A stretch of DNA of 64,000 nt. Origin: Tubulanus polymorphus. Its lineage: Eukaryota; Nemertea; Palaeonemertea; Tubulaniformes; Tubulanidae. The stretch covers positions 1,736,001-1,800,000 of the forward strand of contig NC_134026.1 of NCBI RefSeq assembly GCF_964204645.1, given 5' to 3'. Below, piece by piece: positions 59,713 to 64,000 of the stretch. Positions within the stretch are counted from its first letter, which is position 1; the number at the start of each line of letters is the position of its first letter. The notes beneath the pieces were generated by a model, which was given only the letters and a program-made list of their open reading frames with translations, was not told where the DNA came from and did no database searches. The position numbers were made by a program, and so were the translations under genes.

Positions 59713-61488
59713 ATGTCTAAAGTTGCACTTGTAAGTTTCTATATTTTCACATACCGTATACTGTACCCTGCAGTGCTTTTTGGAAAATTTCTGTCTTCTT
59801 TTTACAGTGTTGAGTCTACTTAACGTGAGGCTTCTTACTTGAACTTGTTGAATAATGACGAATGTTAATAGTTATGTAACTTTTTATGTTGTTAGTTCTT
59901 AGGGCTAGAACTAGACTATTTATTTTTGTCTGTCATTTGTCGTCGATTTTTTTGGGAAAAAATACAAAATCAATTAAGCTTATAATCAATTATTTAAAAT
60001 CAATATGGGTCAATATGAAATTGATGGTTTATTTAGACTGCGCACAGTGTCAGGACAGGGCGGGTGTTAGTGTGGTCAGAAGATTCAAAATATCCCAAAA
60101 GAGTAAAAAAACCGGTTCACTATATGGAACTTGTTTTTGTGCAGTCAAGAATTTTTTTTACAGGTAACTGGTGGTAATAAAGGTATTGGACTCTGTATTG
60201 TAGAGTTGCTTTGTAAACAATTAGGAAAGGATTGGAGTGTTTACTTAACTGGTAATAATTATCCCTAGTCGTAAATAATTTACAAAACTGCAAAACATGA
60301 AATTAATTAACATTTCAATAAATATTGAATCTTTATCAGCAAGAAATGAAGATCTTGGAAAAGAAGCAGTTAAGACGTTAGCAGCAAAAGGACTTCAACC
60401 GAAGTTTCATCAACTTGATATAACCTCATCTGAAAGTATCAGTAACCTGGCTTCTTATCTAAAAAAAGAATATGATGGACTGGACATTTTGGTGAATAAC
60501 GCTGGAATTGCATTTAAGGTGAAATCTGAGTTGAACTACTGTAAAAATAAGTGAAAGATATCGACAAAGTTAATGCTCAAATTGGTTCTTCATTGTAGGC
60601 CGCATCAACAGCACCATTCTCTGAGCAGGCTGCAGTTACTAATAAAACTAATGTTACCGGAACCCTGAATGTTTGTAACTCATTGTTCCCACTGCTGAGA
60701 CCTCATGCCAGGTATCAATCATCTTCCATCATACTTATAGACCTGTCGTTTGTCATTAATCTATTGTCAATGTGACTATATAAAAGATGTTTGTATTTCA
60801 TGTTGCAGAGTTGTAAATGTTTCCAGTATGGTGACACGGTTTGCCCTTGAAAAATGTAGCCCGCAAATACGTCAGAGATACAATAACCTGAAGACTATTC
60901 CAGAACTGGAGCAGTTTGTGAATGAGTTTATCGAGTATGTCGATCTCGTCTTTCATTGCAATTTCATTCAATTCTTTGTATAGTTTATCAAGACATCAAT
61001 ATATTGTTTGATTTTCAGATTGGCTCAGTCAAATACTCACAAGGAAAAAGGTTTCCCCGACAGCGCATATGGGATTTCTAAAATGGCAGTCACCAAAATG
61101 ACTTTCATCCATCAAGCGGAATTTGATAAAGATTCACGTGAAGATGTTATAGTTAATGCTGTAAGCAATGAAGCGTAGTATTCATATCTTTAAATTCCGT
61201 TTTTTGCTATGCATAAAGATATTTTAAAATGTCCATTTCAGTGCTGTCCAGGATACTGTGATACTGATATGACGTCCCATAAGGGACCAAAAAGTGCTAT
61301 GGATGGTAAGCTATCACTTTCTAAAACTCATATCGGTTTTAACTTAACATTCTAGTTTAATAAACTATTTTATTATTGTAATATTTTTAGGTGCCGATAC
61401 TCCGGTTTATTTGGCTTTGCTGCCACCGGGAACTTCTTCACCGAAAGGTCAGCACGTCGAAGACAGAAAGATTTTCACTATTCAGTGA
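59713..61488 (+). CDS. CBR1: Carbonyl reductase (CBR1-like), copy 1
   Basis: Eight exons give 275 residues (human CBR1 277): 59713-59730, 60164-60251, 60340-60518, 60599-60711, 60809-60934, 61019-61160, 61242-61305 and 61391-61488. CBR1 is a monomeric NADPH-dependent short-chain dehydrogenase that reduces quinones, prostaglandins and other carbonyls in the cytosol. The cofactor motif is VTGGNKGIG; LDILVNNAG follows; the catalytic Ser is in VNVSSM, and the Tyr/Lys pair in YGISKMAV. The segment between Ser and Tyr is long, as in CBR1, and CCPGYCDTDM follows the active site. The first exon codes six residues only. A poly(A) signal is at 61643-61648. A near-identical copy follows on the same strand. 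Confidence 0.95.
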
Positions 61489-62352
61489 AGTCAAAACGTT
61501 TCATCGTGGTTAAGATGAGCTATATATCTACTGTCTACATCTTGTATAGACTATTTGTGTGATATTCAGATTTTCGGTAGCTTACATTTGTACTGAATAC
61601 AGGCTTTGCTGATAAATTTGTACCATTAAACATTCAAAAAAGAATAAATTTATTAAGTTAAAATCTCTTCACAATTTCTTTCTTGACATCTTCGGTTGAT
61701 ATATGGACGTAACCAGGCGAAAAAGGAGTCAACTGTGATAACAAAATCAGTCACCAAACTAAAAACCGTTTTGCGTTACCGGTAGTGCTAAACAGCTTTA
61801 ATAGAATGAGTTTAGGAAATCGTTTGCACTTACTAAACCCAGGATGGTCTTCACACAGAATTTCAAAAGAGGATTACACTCATAAGTTGGGCTGTAGAAA
61901 GTCTTAATTTTACATTGAAAAACGAAGTTGTCGTATGGGTGGGTAAGTTAGATTGGTAAATTATTAAAGTTTGACGTGTAAATATGATGTATCAATTTCA
62001 CAGTACCATACAGTATAACCAGACAGGCCACAGACATAAGTTTCTTCTTTTTTTTAACATACATGTATTAGATAAAGGCAAAAGTTGCCCCATACGTAGT
62101 AGTCTAGTACCTAGCCGTTGTTCCCGTCGGAACCCGTTACAACGACTGGTATTCAGACTATACACACGTAGGCGAACCAAACTGAAATGTTAAATGTAAC
62201 GAAAGGCTTTGAGGGCTTGAACTAGGGAAAAGATTAGCCCAGATGGAAGCACTAGTGCATAAATTTACGTCATTCATATTCGTCAATCATTTGACTTGAC
62301 CCCGGTGTGTCCTCTGTCTCATGATTAATTCTGTTTATTTGTCGCACCGATC
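61489..62352. other. Spacer between the two CBR1-like genes
   Basis: Contains the copy 1 3' UTR (AATAAA at 61643-61648). No coding exon recognised. The last bases before 62353 repeat the leader of copy 1 (GTCGCACCGATC just before ATG). Confidence 0.5.
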
Positions 62353-63955
62353 ATGTCTAAAGTTGCAGTAGTAAGTTTCGTTAGTTTCATAAACCGTAGA
62401 CCCTACACTGCTTGTATTTAGTGGAAAAGTAATTTCTGTGCTTCTTGCGATTGTCTGAACTTGTTTCAAGTTTAAAGTTCTCAGCGATGATATAGCCTAT
62501 TCACTTACCCTTTTCTCATGTTGCCGAACTTGCACATCATAATACCTTAGTTGACTAGAGCCTGTACCAGTACACCAACCCCAACCAATCTGTTTTTGTG
62601 CAGCCTAGAATCATTTTTTTTTCAGGTTACTGGTGGTAATAAAGGTATTGGACTCTGTATTGTAGAGTTGCTTTGCAAACAATTAGGAAAGGATTGGAGT
62701 GTTTACTTAACTGGTAATAATTATTCCTAGTCGTAAATAATTTCCAAAACTGCAAAACATGAAATCTCGTTTGCAGTGAAAATATTTCAATATTGAATCT
62801 TTATCAGCAAGAAATGAAGATCTTGGAAAAGAAGCAGTTAAGACGTTAGCAGCAAAAGGACTTCAACCGAAGTTTCATCAACTTGATATATCCTCATCTG
62901 AAAGTATCAATAACCTGGCTTCATATCTAAAAAAAGAATATGATGGACTGGACATTTTGGTGAATAACGCTGGAATTGCATTCAAGGTGAAATCTGAGTT
63001 GAACTACTGTAAAGTAAGAGTGAAAGATATCGACAAAATTTAACGCTCAAATTGGTTCTTCATTGTAGGCCGCATCAACAGCACCATTCTCTGAGCAGGC
63101 TGCAGTTACTAATAAAACTAATGTTACCGGAACCCTGAATGTTTGTAACTCATTGTTCCCACTGCTGAGACCTCATGCCAGGTATCAATCATCTTTCATC
63201 ATACTTATAGACCTTTCGTTTGTCATTAATCTATTAACGATGTGACTATATAAAAGATGTTTGTATTTCATGTTGCAGAGTTGTGAATGTTTCCAGTATG
63301 GTGACACGGTTTGCCCTTGAAAAATGTAGCCCGCAAATACGTCAGAGATACAATAACCTGAAGACTATTCCAGAACTGGAGCAGTTTGTGAATGAGTTTA
63401 TCGAGTATGTCGATCTCGTCTTTCATTGCTATTTCATTCAATTCTTCGTATAGTTTATCATCAAGACATCAATATATCATTTGATTTTCAGATTGGCCCA
63501 GTCAAATACTCACAAAGAAAAAGGTTTCCCTGACAGCGCATATGGGATTTCTAAAATGGCAGTCACCAAAATGACTTTCATTCATCAAGCGGAATTTGAT
63601 AAAGATTCACGTGAAGATGTTATAGTTAATGCTGTAAGCAATGAAGCGTAGTATTCATATCTTTAAATTCCGTTTTTTTTTGCAATGCATGAAGAAATAT
63701 TGAAAACCTTATTTTCCAGTGCTGTCCAGGATACTGTGATACTGATATGACGTCCAATTCAGGCTTAAAAAGTCCTATGGATGGTAAGCTATCACTTCAT
63801 ATCAATTCGAAAATCAATATCATATGAAAAACTATTTGATTATTGTAATATTTTTAGGTGCCGATACTCCGGTTTATTTGGCTTTGCTGCCACCGGGAAC
63901 TTCTTCACCGAAAGGTCAGCACGTCGAAGACAGAAAGATTTTCACTATTCAGTAA
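62353..63955 (+). CDS. Carbonyl reductase (CBR1-like), copy 2
   Basis: Eight exons give 275 residues: 62353-62370, 62626-62713, 62808-62986, 63069-63181, 63279-63404, 63492-63633, 63720-63783 and 63858-63955. It is a tandem duplicate of the gene at 59713. All splice sites, all coding exon lengths and all active-site motifs (GGNKGIG, NNAG, VNVSSM, YGISK) are the same, and it should be a working NADPH-dependent carbonyl reductase. Protein differences are few: Leu6 to Val, TSSES to SSSES, SISN to SINN, and the exon 7 stretch TSHKGPKSAMDG to TSNSGLKSPMDG. Introns 3 to 5 are also nearly identical, while introns 1 and 2 have indels. The duplication is therefore recent or was homogenised. The gene ends 45 bases before the window edge, so more copies could lie beyond. 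Confidence 0.94.
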
Positions 63956-64000
63956 AATCGACATATTGCATCCTGGTTTTAATCTTTTTCCCCTTGCATA

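Overview
The window is nuclear genomic DNA of an animal: AT-rich, with genes split into many short exons bounded by GT-AG introns whose phases join without error into full-length metazoan proteins. An invertebrate bilaterian fits best. There is a Ptf1a/Fer-type bHLH gene with the look of the invertebrate Fer2 branch, and intron-exon structures are vertebrate-like. A lophotrochozoan such as a mollusc or annelid is my guess, but the sequence does not prove it. No prokaryotic, viral or CRISPR content was seen.

Layout. The 3' end of HEATR1 (+, 1-233) is followed by a possible small one-pass membrane protein gene (-, 1165-1453). Next are an unrecognised EF-hand/coiled-coil gene ending in a dynein-stalk-like domain (-, 2429-6388), FAM91A1 (+, 7044-11892), GET3/ASNA1 (-, 12876-14937), R3HDM4 (-, 15334-16868) and TMEM68 (+, 17551-19125). 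About 3.1 kb without a recognised gene leads to an XK-related scramblase-family gene (-, 22246-24750). Two tandem mitochondrial threonine dehydrogenase genes follow (+, 25813-28157 and 30084-33516), then a two-exon bHLH gene (-, 34508-35535) with a 5.1 kb gene-free upstream region. The window closes with PPM1G (-, 40672-44129), the pseudokinase NRBP (+, 44806-50315), centriolar SASS6 (-, 53062-59383) and two near-identical CBR1-like carbonyl reductases (+, 59713-61488 and 62353-63955).

Most genes are unrelated housekeeping or cell-biology genes, so this is not an operon-like system. The recurring pattern is arrangement: five gene pairs are head-to-head across short shared upstream regions, and two enzyme genes are tandemly duplicated.

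Beyond the genes, the strongest signals are non-autonomous DNA transposons. One 2.1 kb element with 7-bp target duplications fills SASS6 intron 1. A 170-bp hAT-like MITE has perfect 8-bp duplications. A small family with GGNYCCAGTTYCA-type ends is present in several copies, and a PIF/Harbinger-like insertion lies in the second threonine dehydrogenase. Other points are a probable gene-conversion tract between the threonine dehydrogenases, paired CTCF-like motifs near two promoters, and a perfect 32-bp palindrome in the PPM1G/NRBP promoter. All exon boundaries were read by eye from splice signals, reading frame and remembered protein families; no alignment was run.
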